A stretch of 64,000 nt of DNA, taken from Salibacterium halotolerans. GTDB taxonomy: Bacteria; Bacillota; Bacilli; Bacillales; Marinococcaceae. Numbering within the stretch: the stretch's first letter is position 1; each line of letters starts with the position of its first letter. The position numbers and the translations under genes are program-made. Where the stretch lies: NCBI RefSeq assembly GCF_900115625.1, contig NZ_FOXD01000003.1, positions 1-64,000 of the forward strand, given 5' to 3'. Positions 1 to 8,909 of the stretch are shown one piece after another. A model generated the notes under the pieces. That model did no database searches, was not told the origin of the DNA, and saw only the letters and a list, made by a program, of their open reading frames with translations.

Positions 1-34
1 CAGCTGTATAAGCTGGCTTTAAAAATACGTAAAA

Positions 35-75
35 AACCATGGTCACCATCTGAAGATGGCGTCCATGGCTTTTTA
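35..75 (+). terminator. Rho-independent terminator of an upstream gene
   Basis: An imperfect hairpin (CCATGG and CCATC paired with GATGG and CCATGG, loop TGAA) is followed by a run of five T. It would end a plus-strand gene lying before the window, probably the pbpI-like gene that often precedes yrrS. This is inference from structure only. Confidence 0.6.
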
Positions 76-250
76 GTTAAGGGCTTTTGATACAGTCCCG
101 CTCTCTTTTCGGTCCTGCGGCCTGTATATATAGATGATATTATGGGAAAAACGGTATAATTTCTATCTTTCCTCTCGCCACATCGGTTAAAATTTTATAT
201 GATATGGGTAGACATGTTATCGAAAGAGATCATACAGGCAGGTGAAGAGA

Positions 251-982
251 ATGAACAACGACCAGGGATTTAATGAACAGAATCGATATGAGATGAGAAA
301 AAGAAAGCGCATGAATCGGATTTTGAATATCTCCATTTTAGCTGTGGGGGCGCTTATTCTGTTTTTTGCGGTGCAGCTGTTTCTACCGGGAAGCCAGGAA
401 ACCGCTGAAAATGACGTGACAGAGCCACAGCAGAATGAAGAGACAGCACCACCAGAAAGCGAGACAACTGAAGAACAGACGGCTCCTGAGCAGAACCAGG
501 AGACCGACACCAACCAACAGGAAACACCGCCGTCGGACAACCGGCAGGATGAAAACCAGACGCAGGAGAATGCGGACTCTAACGACGACAGTTCAACAGA
601 AGACAGCAGCAATAATGATACAGAGAGGGAAGAAAATGACGACGGCGGAAACACCGTCTCCATTCCCGAAGGCGGCGGTCCCGATCAGGAAGAATGGGAA
701 CCGATAGGCACCGAACAATCCGGCTCCTTCAGTCATGATTTTGATATGAACAGTCAGAACTGGGCGGAAATGGAAGCTGCGCTTCGTTACGCTGCCGGAT
801 TGAGCAGTGGAGAAGCAGAAGTGTGGCGTATTGAAAACGGTGGAGGTTCCAACAGAGCCGTGGGCTATATAAGCACGTATGAAAACAGACAGAACCCTTA
901 CAGGGTTACAATTGAATTTGTGGAAAATGAAGGATGGAAACCGGTGAATGTAGAACGCGCGGAATCTAATCCGGAATTATGA
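251..982 (+). CDS. yrrS: YrrS-like DUF1510 membrane-anchored protein
   Basis: The protein has a short basic N-terminus, one membrane segment at about residues 18-40, a long acidic Gln/Glu/Thr-rich linker to about residue 145, and a conserved C-terminal domain of the DUF1510 type. YrrS of Bacillus has this plan, with the C-terminal domain outside the cell. ATG at 251 is chosen because AGGTG lies six bases upstream; an in-frame GTG at 242 is less well placed. It is followed by mtnN, as in the B. subtilis yrrS region. The exact role is unknown; a cell-envelope role is inferred from the pairing with a penicillin-binding protein in relatives. Confidence 0.8.
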   Translation: MNNDQGFNEQNRYEMRKRKRMNRILNISILAVGALILFFAVQLFLPGSQETAENDVTEPQQNEETAPPESETTEEQTAPEQNQETDTNQQETPPSDNRQDENQTQENADSNDDSSTEDSSNNDTEREENDDGGNTVSIPEGGGPDQEEWEPIGTEQSGSFSHDFDMNSQNWAEMEAALRYAAGLSSGEAEVWRIENGGGSNRAVGYISTYENRQNPYRVTIEFVENEGWKPVNVERAESNPEL

Positions 983-1014
983 GAATAAACAAGCCGGAAA
1001 GGAACGAATTGAAC

Positions 1015-1710
1015 ATGAAAATAGCAGTCATCGGTGCGATGGATGAAGAAGTGGAATTATTAAAGTCGAAACTGGAAAACCGCCGCGAAGAAGAAAGCGG
1101 CGGGACCCGTTTTTTTTCAGGAAACATGTACGGCGCGGACGTTGTTCTTATCCAGTCGGGCATAGGCAAGGTGAACGCTGCCGCTGCCACTGCGCTCGTC
1201 CTCGAAAAATATAAACCGGATATGGTTATCAATACCGGATCGGCCGGTGGATTCAATCCCGAGCTTAATGTCGGGGATCTCGTTGTTTCAACCGAAGTGC
1301 GCTACAACGATGTGGACGCCACGGTATTTGGATATGAGTACGGACAGGTTCCCCGCATGCCGGCAGGATACAGCGCTGAGGCGAAACTTGTGGAGGAAAC
1401 ATTAAAAGCCGCCTCCCGGGAAAATATCCCGGTCCGGGACGGTTTGATTCTGTCGGGAGATTCGTTTATGAGTTCCGACAGCAAAATTGACTTTCTGAAA
1501 GAGACATTCCATGAACCGCAGTGCGCGGAAATGGAAGCAGGAGCCATCGCCCACGTCTGCTTCCGCTTTGATGTTCCATTTGTCGTCATACGGGCACTCA
1601 GTGATGTGGCGGGAAATGATGCGAAACAGTCCTATGAGGAATTTCTCGTGCAGGCGTCTGAAAACTCAGCTGCCCTTGTGACAGCACTTATCGAGCAGAA
1701 AATGGAATAG
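1015..1710 (+). CDS. mtnN: 5'-methylthioadenosine/S-adenosylhomocysteine nucleosidase
   Basis: This cytosolic enzyme removes adenine from methylthioadenosine and S-adenosylhomocysteine in methionine salvage and the activated methyl cycle. The N-terminus MKIAVIGAMDEEVELL, the glycine-rich NTGSAGGF segment, the EMEAGAIAH substrate-binding stretch and the RALSDVAG motif carrying the catalytic Asp are all visible. ATG at 1015 gives 231 residues, the usual length of the Bacillus enzyme, and has GGAAAGGAA upstream; the longer reading frame from 979 would overlap yrrS. It lies between yrrS and a yrhC-like gene, the order seen in Bacillus sulfur-metabolism clusters. Confidence 0.95.
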   Translation: MKIAVIGAMDEEVELLKSKLENRREEESGGTRFFSGNMYGADVVLIQSGIGKVNAAAATALVLEKYKPDMVINTGSAGGFNPELNVGDLVVSTEVRYNDVDATVFGYEYGQVPRMPAGYSAEAKLVEETLKAASRENIPVRDGLILSGDSFMSSDSKIDFLKETFHEPQCAEMEAGAIAHVCFRFDVPFVVIRALSDVAGNDAKQSYEEFLVQASENSAALVTALIEQKME

Positions 1711-1795
1711 GAAAATGCCGGAATTCCCGCCATGAATGTCCTGACCTTCTTTCTCATTATCTATGATACGATGAAGAAAAAGGAGGATCAGTGCG

Positions 1796-2026
1796 ATGAC
1801 ACAATCAAAAACAGTTCAGGCAGGAAGAGCCGAAGACTTCCATGTGTTCAGCAGAGTGCTGTTTACGGCTGCCTGCTTTCTATTTTTCGGCATGCTGCTG
1901 CCCGAAAGTGTGCCGGCAGCCAAGCAGCCTGAAATGCTGATCATCATCGTAATATTTACCGCTGCATCCGTTCTGTTTCACCAAGTGGGAAAAAAAGCAC
2001 GACAGCGTTCGGAAGAGACCGGCTGA
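1796..2026 (+). CDS. yrhC: YrhC-like small membrane protein
   Basis: The 76-residue protein has two hydrophobic segments, at about residues 21-40 and 46-63, and charged ends, the plan of the YrhC family found at the end of mtnN-mccAB operons in Bacillus. An AAGGAGG ribosome site lies just upstream of the ATG. It starts 85 bases after mtnN with no terminator seen between them, so co-transcription is likely. Function is unknown. Family assignment rests on size, topology and neighbourhood. Confidence 0.7.
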   Translation: MTQSKTVQAGRAEDFHVFSRVLFTAACFLFFGMLLPESVPAAKQPEMLIIIVIFTAASVLFHQVGKKARQRSEETG

Positions 2027-2035
2027 AAGATGTGA

Positions 2036-2656
2036 TCAGGGAGCGGCTGTTTCATCTACAAAATGTTTCATGATCCGGGCGGTCAGGCCCCAGATCACGT
2101 AAGAGCCGTAGTAATAAAAGTATTCGGGATGTGTACCGGCACTCCAGGTGTAGCCCTTTCCATTTGGAATAGATTCGAACGGAAACCCGGACTCGGGCTC
2201 CACTTTTAAGTGAATAAGGTGCCGGTCCGGCTCGTTATCTATGAAAAAAGAAAGCGGTACGGTGAAGAGTTTATCCACTTCTTCTTCGTTCGGATGAAAA
2301 GACGAAGCAAGGTCCAGAAAGCCTGCATAGGGAAAAATAATCTGCCGGAACGGAGAGATTATTTTATCGAGGCTGCCGGTTATGGCAGCCTCGTTTTGAT
2401 GAATACCGGTTTCTTCACATAGTTCACGAACGGCGGCTTCTGCCGGGTTACGATCCGAGCGGTCCACCATACCGCCTGGAAAACAGATTTCGCCAGGCTG
2501 CCGCTTCATGTGTTTGGCTCTTACTTCAAAGAGAACATGAAGGTCACCTTCTTTTTCAATTAGCGGCACGAAAACGGCGTAGTGCCTCATCTGGTGTTCA
2601 TCTATAATCCCCTGCCGGCGCCCGGACAGCTGCCTGGTTATATCGTTTTTATTCAA
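2036..2656 (-). CDS. Nudix hydrolase, CoA pyrophosphatase type
   Basis: The sequence carries a Nudix box, FPGGMVDRSD followed by RELCEETGI, in the form typical of the CoA diphosphatase (NudL/YeaB) subgroup, preceded by an HYAVFVPLIE strand and an R-K-R-Q-P-G-E segment. Such enzymes cleave CoA or related dinucleotides. TTG at 2656 is preferred because GAGAGGGG lies upstream; the frame could also open with TTG at 2698, which overlaps the stop of the upstream peptidase gene but has no ribosome site. The two genes probably form one leftward operon. Confidence 0.8.
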   Translation of the reverse strand: MNKNDITRQLSGRRQGIIDEHQMRHYAVFVPLIEKEGDLHVLFEVRAKHMKRQPGEICFPGGMVDRSDRNPAEAAVRELCEETGIHQNEAAITGSLDKIISPFRQIIFPYAGFLDLASSFHPNEEEVDKLFTVPLSFFIDNEPDRHLIHLKVEPESGFPFESIPNGKGYTWSAGTHPEYFYYYGSYVIWGLTARIMKHFVDETAAP

Positions 2657-2694
2657 CCTTAGTCCCCTCTCTTTCTTTTTCCCGGTATAGACGA

Positions 2695-4677
2695 TCAAAG
2701 GTGCTTGTCAAACCATGCTGCCATATGTCTCAAGCGCTCGACCCGCAGAGCCGGAGCTCCGTTTCGGCTTAGGTCGTGGCCGGACTGCGGAAACCTCAAG
2801 AACGAAACTGGTTTCTTCAGATACTGCAGCGCAGTGAACAACTGCTCTGCCTGTTCCATCGGACAGCGGTAATCGTTCTCCCCGTGCATAATCAACAGGG
2901 GTGTGTTGATGTTTTGTACATATTTCAGCGGAGAATGATCCCACAGCTTTTGTGGGTCATCGTGTACACGCGCACCCAGTTCCCAGTTTGTGAAGAAAAA
3001 TCCTATATCACTAACACCATAGAAGCTGGTCCAGTTGGAAATCGAACGCTGCGTGACGGCAGCTTTGAACCGGTTGGTATGGCCGGCAATCCAGTTTGTC
3101 ATGAACCCGCCGTAGCTTCCGCCTGTGACACCAAGACGTTCTTTATCAACAAAGTCAAACTGCTCAAGCACTTGATCGACCGCCGTCATTAAGTCACTGT
3201 AATCTTTGCCGCCGTAATCGCCGCGGCAGGCGTTTACAAACGATTGTCCGTATCCATGGCTCCCGCGGGGGTTGGTGTACAGTACGGCGTACCCTTTGGC
3301 GGCAAGCATCTGGAGTTCATGGAAGAACGTATTGGCATACATGGCATGCGGACCGCCGTGTATCTCAAGAAGCAGCGGATAACGCTGCCCTTCTTCAAAG
3401 AAAGCCGGACGCATGAGCCAGCCTTGAATATCCCAGCCGTCTTCCGCTTTTGCCGTAACCGGCTCCGGAATAGAAAGATGGACGCCCCGGATAAAGTCTG
3501 CATTGACATCGGTCAGGCGGACTTTCCCTTTTTCAGGTTTTTCGATTTTATAAAAATCACCTGGATTGGATGGGTCGCTGATGCCGGCAATAAACAGATC
3601 CAGCCGCGGGTGATAGGAAAAATCAAAAACATGATTGTCTTCTTCATGAACTGGCGTGATTTCGCCTTCCAGATCCATCTGGTAGATACCCGTGTTTCCG
3701 TTTCCACTCGCGCTGAAATAGAGAAAATCCTGGTTCTCTGCCCATGCCGGCGACGGATCCACCTGACCGGTGCGCAGATCACTCACTGCCGCATCCCCGA
3801 CCTGCACGTCCCATTGGATCGTCACACAGCGGCGTTCTTTCGTCAGTGTATCGATCACCCAGACCTGGTTGAGGGTGGCGCCGTCATATTCCAGCTCGTG
3901 GCCGATGCAGGCGATTTTGTGGCCGTCCGGAGACCAGGATGCATGAGAAAACACACCGGTGGAAGACGTAAGTTTCACAATGTCTTCTGTTTCAGTATCA
4001 ATAATAAATAAGTCGAGCACAGAAGATACATCTTCATCCGGGTTCCGGTTAGCGCTGAACACGATCTGCCTGCTGTCCGGTGCAAAGCGGCCCGAATGAT
4101 GATCGAACGGACCGCTTGTCAGGATCCGGGTTTCTTTTGATTTCAAGTCCAGCAGGGCAAGCTGTTTCCTTCTGCCCCGGCAAAACCCGCTGCCTTCAGC
4201 CTTATAGCGGAGCCGCTCAATCATAACCGGTTTGGTTTCGTCCCCTTCAAGGCTTTCTTCATCTGAAAAAATATCTTCACCAGCGCGGGCGGAAGTTGTG
4301 AAAACGAGGTATTTTCCGTCTGGTGACCAATCAGGTTCGGATACACCGTGCTTCAAGGCGGTGAGCTGACGCGGTTCACCTCCAGCCGTCGACATCATCC
4401 ATATCTGATTAACACCGGAGCGGTTGGAGACAAAAGCAAGTTCCGTTCCGTCCGGGGACCACCGCGGCGAATGATTGCGGGACTCACCAAATGTCCACTG
4501 CGCCGGCATATCATCACCAAGGTAGTGAATGAAAAGGTGTGAATTGTATTCTGTATCATGGCGGACGGATGTCTCCACATACGCATATTTTTCCCCGTCC
4601 CTCGATAAGCGGGGGTCATGAACGACACGAATCTTTTTAATGTCTTCAGGCGTAACAGCTTGTTTCTGCTCATTCAA
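2695..4677 (-). CDS. yuxL: S9-family acylaminoacyl-peptidase (YuxL-like)
   Basis: This 660-residue protein has an N-terminal beta-propeller with repeated WSPDG-type blades (about residues 45-350) and a C-terminal alpha/beta hydrolase domain. The catalytic triad is visible as Ser521 in GGSYGG, Asp602 in HGENDYR and His634 in QSGHD. Prolyl-oligopeptidase relatives hydrolyse short peptides or remove acylated N-terminal residues in the cytosol. Length matches B. subtilis YuxL. The start is TTG with AAAGGAGG eight bases upstream. No signal peptide is seen. Confidence 0.92.
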   Translation of the reverse strand: MNEQKQAVTPEDIKKIRVVHDPRLSRDGEKYAYVETSVRHDTEYNSHLFIHYLGDDMPAQWTFGESRNHSPRWSPDGTELAFVSNRSGVNQIWMMSTAGGEPRQLTALKHGVSEPDWSPDGKYLVFTTSARAGEDIFSDEESLEGDETKPVMIERLRYKAEGSGFCRGRRKQLALLDLKSKETRILTSGPFDHHSGRFAPDSRQIVFSANRNPDEDVSSVLDLFIIDTETEDIVKLTSSTGVFSHASWSPDGHKIACIGHELEYDGATLNQVWVIDTLTKERRCVTIQWDVQVGDAAVSDLRTGQVDPSPAWAENQDFLYFSASGNGNTGIYQMDLEGEITPVHEEDNHVFDFSYHPRLDLFIAGISDPSNPGDFYKIEKPEKGKVRLTDVNADFIRGVHLSIPEPVTAKAEDGWDIQGWLMRPAFFEEGQRYPLLLEIHGGPHAMYANTFFHELQMLAAKGYAVLYTNPRGSHGYGQSFVNACRGDYGGKDYSDLMTAVDQVLEQFDFVDKERLGVTGGSYGGFMTNWIAGHTNRFKAAVTQRSISNWTSFYGVSDIGFFFTNWELGARVHDDPQKLWDHSPLKYVQNINTPLLIMHGENDYRCPMEQAEQLFTALQYLKKPVSFLRFPQSGHDLSRNGAPALRVERLRHMAAWFDKHL

Positions 4678-4778
4678 CGAAACGTCCTCCTTTTCTTTCC
4701 CCGCCGGTAAGTCTTATCTTTCATCGCTCTGCGGGAAAGCAGAAGGTACAAGACGCATCGGGGAGATGTTGTGAAATT

Positions 4779-4807
4779 AGTATAGTAAAGATAAGGAAAA
4801 ACCTCAA
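4779..4807 (-). promoter_or_regulatory. Sigma-A-type promoter for the S9 peptidase
   Basis: On the minus strand TTGAGG (4802-4807) and TATACT (4779-4784) are separated by 17 bases and lie about 100 bases before the peptidase start codon. Apart from this promoter and the terminator near 4962, the 4698-4997 gap holds nothing that I recognise as a gene. Confidence 0.55.
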
Positions 4808-4961
4808 CGAACTAGACCCGGAGAAGCTGGAGAAAAAAGGAGAGATTATCTGACAAAATGAATGAAAAGCTTCCTGTATAAGCCTATACTAATACTCAAG
4901 GAAACTCCTATTCCTTTTGCCGACTTTCTGCTTTCCTTGTTGGCCTCTCTCTCCACTTGAA

Positions 4962-4999
4962 GCTGTCCGGAAAATTGTTTTTTCGGACAGCCCTTTTTT
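4962..4999 (+). terminator. Strong hairpin terminator
   Basis: GCTGTCCG pairs with CGGACAGC and is followed on the plus strand by CCTTTTTT. There is no clear plus-strand gene before it, so it probably serves the leftward HesB-like gene, whose stop codon overlaps the T-run, or blocks read-through. Confidence 0.6.
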
Positions 5000-5294
5000 A
5001 TTTTTCAGCCGAGTATTCATAATCAACCGCCTCATGCTTACGGCTGTATTTTACGTGCAGGTCGTACCCTTCGAAATACCATTTGTCTTTTTCCTCCACA
5101 TAAAAAACAATACCGTTTTCTGTCATCTGCGCCCACGGTTCAAACGGTTCAGCCTTCGTCACACCAAGAGAAAAACCGGGGTGAATGGGGGAACGCCCGC
5201 CGTAACGGGCGAAAAATCGAATCGAGTCCCCTTCCGCGGCCTCCATTTCCTGTTCAAACCATTTTAACGCTGGTGCACTCAATGTGATATTCAT
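4998..5294 (-). CDS. yneR: HesB/YneR-family protein
   Basis: The 98-residue protein matches the HesB-like YneR family ([17 protein letters not shown]..., [24 protein letters not shown]). These are single-domain relatives of A-type iron-sulfur scaffold proteins that lack the conserved cysteines, and none is present here, so cluster carriage is unlikely. GGAGG lies nine bases before the ATG. It is divergent from sigK. The biological role of the family is unclear. Confidence 0.82.
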   Translation of the reverse strand: MNITLSAPALKWFEQEMEAAEGDSIRFFARYGGRSPIHPGFSLGVTKAEPFEPWAQMTENGIVFYVEEKDKWYFEGYDLHVKYSRKHEAVDYEYSAEK

Positions 5295-5398
5295 GTCTGA
5301 CAGCCTCCGTCCTGTTTTATTGACTATATTCTTATTTTCCCCTCATATAAGAGATAAAAACAATCCCGCCCGGACAAACAACGAAACCGCCCCTGCTG

Positions 5399-5406
5399 CA
5401 TACAAT
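5399..5406 (+). promoter_or_regulatory. Possible sigma-E -10 element of sigK
   Basis: CATACAAT matches the -10 consensus of sigma-E promoters and lies about 25 bases before the sigK start. B. subtilis sigK is transcribed by sigma-E with SpoIIID. No convincing -35 is visible at the right spacing, so this is tentative. Confidence 0.35.
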
Positions 5407-5430
5407 GAAAGCGAGAGGAGGGCGGTACCG

Positions 5431-5880
5431 TTGTCCGGAATTCTTGCAGCCGCACTTTACATTATGAAGGAACTGGCGATGTTTGTCTCGTATGTGAAAA
5501 ACAACGCATTTCCGCAGCCGCTGCCGAAAGAAGAGGAAAAAATACATTTGGAACGCATGCAGCAGGGAGATGAGCACTCCCGTAATCTATTGATTGAACA
5601 TAACCTCCGTCTTGTGGCCCACATCGTCAAAAAATTTGAAAATGCGAAGGAAGACACCGAGGACCTGATTTCCATCGGAACCATCGGGCTGATCAAAGGT
5701 ATTGAAAGCTACTCCCCGGAAAAAGGAACCAAACTGGCGACGTACGCAGCAAGGTGTGTCGAAAATGAAATACTTATGCATCTGCGGGCGTTGAAGAAAG
5801 TGAAAAAGGATATATCCCTGCACGATCCGATTGGAAGCGACAAGGAGGGCAATGAATTGCCCCTAATATGTTATACGTAA
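5431..5880 (+). CDS. sigK: RNA polymerase sigma-K, N-terminal half, interrupted by prophage
   Basis: This is the 5' part of the late mother-cell sigma factor. The TTG start with GAGAGGAGG upstream gives a 20-residue pro-sequence ending ...MFVS, then [11 protein letters not shown], the same place where B. subtilis pro-sigma-K is cut by SpoIVFB. Sigma region 2 follows ([39 protein letters not shown]). The host frame ends at the core at 5851-5855; the last residues (LPLICYT) come from phage DNA. The truncated 149-residue product lacks regions 3 and 4 and should be inactive. The missing half is at 55287-55604. Confidence 0.95.
   Translation: MSGILAAALYIMKELAMFVSYVKNNAFPQPLPKEEEKIHLERMQQGDEHSRNLLIEHNLRLVAHIVKKFENAKEDTEDLISIGTIGLIKGIESYSPEKGTKLATYAARCVENEILMHLRALKKVKKDISLHDPIGSDKEGNELPLICYT
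5846..5855 (+). other. Left attachment core (attL)
   Basis: AGGGCAATGA occurs here and at 55279-55288, in the same codon phase of sigK in both places. AATGA is the crossover sequence reported for the B. subtilis skin element. An imperfect palindrome, CCTAAT to ATTAGG at 5862-5885, lies directly on the phage side and may be part of the recombinase binding site. Confidence 0.88.
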
Positions 5881-7463
5881 TTAGGAGCAAAGGTATGGGG
5901 GAGGCGAGGGTAAATCACAAGTTCGAAGTCATCTAAACGCTGCTGTTTGTTCTTGGTGTAAACGGCTTTCTCGATTACTGATTTGAGAAGGGCGTTTTTC
6001 TTTTTGATGTCGTCTGTCTTCTTATATAAATCGAGGACGTTTTCGACATGGGGGATAATGTTTTCCTGGGCTGCTTCTCTTTCCTGCAGCAGTTCCATCT
6101 CTGATTGAGCGTTGGCAATGTTTGTGTTGATGTCATTCATACGGTCGGAGATATTTTGCGATCTTTCCAGGAAGGTTTCCTCGTCATATACTCCGCGCTC
6201 AAGAAAGTCATGCAGCTTCAGTTTTTGTTTGTTCAGTTCCTTTAATTCCTTTTCCATGGATTGAATGGAGTTCTGTAAGATCTCAACCTCATTGGCATCT
6301 TCGTTTGCCGTGTTATCCTCATTTCCATGATCCCAGTCTGCCTTGTAGCGATCCAGCCAATCCTGAAGACCATTCAATACTTTCTGCTCCACAAATTCAA
6401 TCTTGGAGCTGCGGCAGCCGCAGTTTTTAGCGTTATTACACATAACAAATACCTTACCATCAGTATAAGGGCGCCGGACCATGGTTTTCTCGCAGTACCC
6501 ACATTTAACAATACCAGCCAGGGGATTGGTTACGTGGCCACCTAACTGGTAGGGGACATGGTATCTCGTTTTCAAAATATCCTGGGCTTTTTCATACAGG
6601 TCCATGGATACAAGAGGTTCATGCTTACCTTCAACGTCTACCCATTCATTTCTGGGGCGGGTGCGTGTGTCCTTTGTTTTCCCTGGTGTCGTGGACTTCT
6701 TAATATCCTTGCGTTTCCACTGCAGCCGTCCGGCGTATACAGCATTTTTAATGATGTTGAGGACAGCGCTTGGCTCCCATGGTTTCCCTGTGTAGGAGGG
6801 AGCGCTCATTTCATTGAGACGATTCGCAATTTCAGCGCTGCCTAACCGTTGATTTGAATTATCCTCTGTGTACCAGGCAAATATCTTTCTGACAATCGGT
6901 GCTTGCTCAGAGTGGGGGACAAGGGTGCGGTGCTTCCCATCCTTATAAATCTCATAACCATAAGGAGGCTTTGTTGCGATATAATTGCCGTCCTCAATGG
7001 AGCGGAGGCGGCCACCCTGGAGCCGGCGGTTGATGATTTTAAGCTCTTTACGGGACATAAACGTTTCAAACTCGGTGTATTCCTCATCCCACTCATCGGA
7101 CAAGTCATACGTTTTCCGTGTGGTGATGATTTTTGTTTTAGCAGTGCGGAAGGTGTCCAGTATCAAGCCTTGCTCCTGCATATTGCCACGGCCTAAGCGG
7201 TCAATATCCATGACGAGGACGGCGTCGAACTCATGATTTTCAACCTCTTTAAGCAGCTCGAGCATTTCGGGGCGGTGGACCAAGCTTTCCCCGGACACAA
7301 TTTCCTGGCGGATCTTGGTGACGTTAAGATTGAGTTTCTTTGCTATTTTGAAGAGAGCGTTCTTATGTTTAGCTAAGGTTTCTCCGTCTCCGCGGGCTTC
7401 TGCTTCGAGATCGGCACGGGATTTTCTTAAATACATGCATACATTTTGCATAGTTATAATCAC
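5871..7463 (-). CDS. Large serine recombinase (SpoIVCA-like), excises the element
   Basis: The 530-residue protein has an N-terminal resolvase domain with catalytic Ser15 in YLRKSRAD and Arg89/Arg92 in DIDRLGRGN, a recombinase domain at about 160-300, a zinc ribbon (Cys321, Cys324, Cys342, Cys348) and a coiled coil at about 370-470. The RKSRAD and GDGETL segments resemble SpoIVCA of the skin element. It should join attP with attB and, with a directionality factor, excise the prophage in the mother cell. GTG at 7463 has GAGGGAGGG almost adjacent; ATG at 7451 is an alternative. Its 3' end overlaps the truncated sigK frame by ten bases and lies 16 bases from the core. Confidence 0.93.
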   Translation of the reverse strand: MIITMQNVCMYLRKSRADLEAEARGDGETLAKHKNALFKIAKKLNLNVTKIRQEIVSGESLVHRPEMLELLKEVENHEFDAVLVMDIDRLGRGNMQEQGLILDTFRTAKTKIITTRKTYDLSDEWDEEYTEFETFMSRKELKIINRRLQGGRLRSIEDGNYIATKPPYGYEIYKDGKHRTLVPHSEQAPIVRKIFAWYTEDNSNQRLGSAEIANRLNEMSAPSYTGKPWEPSAVLNIIKNAVYAGRLQWKRKDIKKSTTPGKTKDTRTRPRNEWVDVEGKHEPLVSMDLYEKAQDILKTRYHVPYQLGGHVTNPLAGIVKCGYCEKTMVRRPYTDGKVFVMCNNAKNCGCRSSKIEFVEQKVLNGLQDWLDRYKADWDHGNEDNTANEDANEVEILQNSIQSMEKELKELNKQKLKLHDFLERGVYDEETFLERSQNISDRMNDINTNIANAQSEMELLQEREAAQENIIPHVENVLDLYKKTDDIKKKNALLKSVIEKAVYTKNKQQRLDDFELVIYPRLPHTFAPNYV

Positions 7464-7691
7464 TCCCTCCCTCTTTGTAATTAATTATTCTTCCATATGC
7501 TCCTTATTTATATTTATTAGAATTGCCGTAAAAATAATTATGTGGTATAAATATTAACATACATTAAAATCTTTGATCTTTATTCATTTGATCTTTTAAT
7601 ATAAATTATAACGACATAATAAGACGAATTCGAACAAAATAAGAATAGACGTTTGTTTAAAATTAAAATAGAGGAGCCAATCAATGTTATT

Positions 7692-8903
7692 TTAGAAAGG
7701 AGAAAAAGACTTGGACATAAATTGATTATTAATTTCATTTAAACTATAATTAACACCTAAGTTATAATTTAAAGTGTGTGATTTTTGATTGCATTCAAAG
7801 TAGGGTTCATTACTTTTATTTATCTTTAATTTAATTTTGCCGTCACAATTTGAACACTTAATGGTTTTAGTGTCTATAAAGGAGTTAGATGAAAATTGAT
7901 TTATACCAAGTGATGCAACAATTACATTATTAGCACCAGCGTTCAAAATTTCTTTCGATACTTCTTTTGTTGTAGATCCAGTAGAAATCACATCATCGAT
8001 TAGTACAATATTTTTCCCTGAAAAATCAAAGTTGGTCTTAAAAACATCTTTAACATTAACTTTTCTATCTGCTTGGCCTAAACCTTGTTGGGGACGATAA
8101 TTCTCAATAGTGAATACTAAACTGTTGAGATTTTCAATGTTAAAATGTTGACTTAATTGTTTACAGACATTAAAAAATCTATTGCTTTCTCCAGGTCTAG
8201 ATGGGACTGAGATGATACCATCAACATAAAAATGTTTATCATTGATGTATTTCACTAAACGTTTAAAAATGTTTGTTAAATAAGGATCATCTTGATTAAA
8301 TTTTTTCATTCTTTTTATTCTATTTGATAACAAATGCATGTTATGGTTATTTTTTGTGTACTCATAATATCTACCGGAACTTATTATTTTAATGTTTTTT
8401 GTTTCATTTGCATTTATTGAATCGTTAAAAACCAATATACGAGAATTACTTTTATGCTCTTTATCTATAGAGCGCCACTCTCCCATATAACCAATATGCT
8501 TAGGAGTATTTATATTTTTAACTTCCTCAATTTTGTTTATTAAGAAATCTGGTAAAAAGCCGCTGTTGTTAATATCAAAGCCATTGCCTATAAATATTGT
8601 TCCAACGGGAGAATCTAAGCTTTCAAATGAATGTATATCTTCTGAAACGTACGCCACTTCATGTGTATTTAATTCCATCTTAATCAAAGCTTGTCTTACA
8701 ACTTTTGATTTTGAAATCTCTAAGCTGTTGGTAAAAAGAAAATCTTCATTATACTTTCTTGAGAAACCTTTCAATTGATTATTTATAATAAAAGTTCGCT
8801 TTAACTCACTTGGTAATTTTTTAACCAAATTATTTATATTTTTATCCCCAAATGTATTTATATCTATAATCAATCCCTTAATATTTTGAGCATCAATTAA
8901 CAT
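7692..8903 (-). CDS. HAD-like and phosphoribosyltransferase protein, partner of DprA-like gene
   Basis: The C-terminal half is a type I phosphoribosyltransferase with the PRPP loop IVLIDDVISTGST at residues 299-311, followed by a small zinc-ribbon-like segment (Cys350, Cys353, Cys371, His376). The N-terminal 130 residues look like a degenerate HAD fold (LIIDINTFGD, later GTIFIGNGFDI). It starts six bases after the DprA-like gene, so the two are translationally coupled. Base composition is much more AT-rich than neighbours. ComFC-type proteins share the PRTase fold but not the N-terminal domain. DprA plus PRTase pairs have been proposed as anti-phage modules; the reaction is unknown. Confidence 0.75.
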   Translation of the reverse strand: MLIDAQNIKGLIIDINTFGDKNINNLVKKLPSELKRTFIINNQLKGFSRKYNEDFLFTNSLEISKSKVVRQALIKMELNTHEVAYVSEDIHSFESLDSPVGTIFIGNGFDINNSGFLPDFLINKIEEVKNINTPKHIGYMGEWRSIDKEHKSNSRILVFNDSINANETKNIKIISSGRYYEYTKNNHNMHLLSNRIKRMKKFNQDDPYLTNIFKRLVKYINDKHFYVDGIISVPSRPGESNRFFNVCKQLSQHFNIENLNSLVFTIENYRPQQGLGQADRKVNVKDVFKTNFDFSGKNIVLIDDVISTGSTTKEVSKEILNAGANNVIVASLGINQFSSNSFIDTKTIKCSNCDGKIKLKINKSNEPYFECNQKSHTLNYNLGVNYSLNEINNQFMSKSFSPF

Positions 8904-8909
8904 TAAACT

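Noticed and set aside
217-663. Minus-strand frame of 148 codons opposite yrrS
   Set aside because: It is Ser-rich shadow of the acidic Gln/Glu linker of yrrS and has no ribosome site or family match.
1732-1932. Plus-strand frame overlapping the yrhC-like gene
   Set aside because: The overlapping yrhC frame has the AAGGAGG site and a membrane-protein pattern; this frame does not.
3244-4011. 255-codon plus-strand frame inside the S9 peptidase gene
   Set aside because: It is antisense to a fully convincing peptidase and shows no coding features.
4771-4860. Short frame ending NLNELDPEKLEKKGEII upstream of the S9 peptidase
   Set aside because: No start codon with a ribosome site in frame, and it lies over the peptidase promoter on the other strand.
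7560-7602. AAAGATCAAA-like repeats between the recombinase and PRTase genes
   Set aside because: Two short AT-rich near-repeats; the stretch 7464-7691 is AT-rich throughout and chance is likely.
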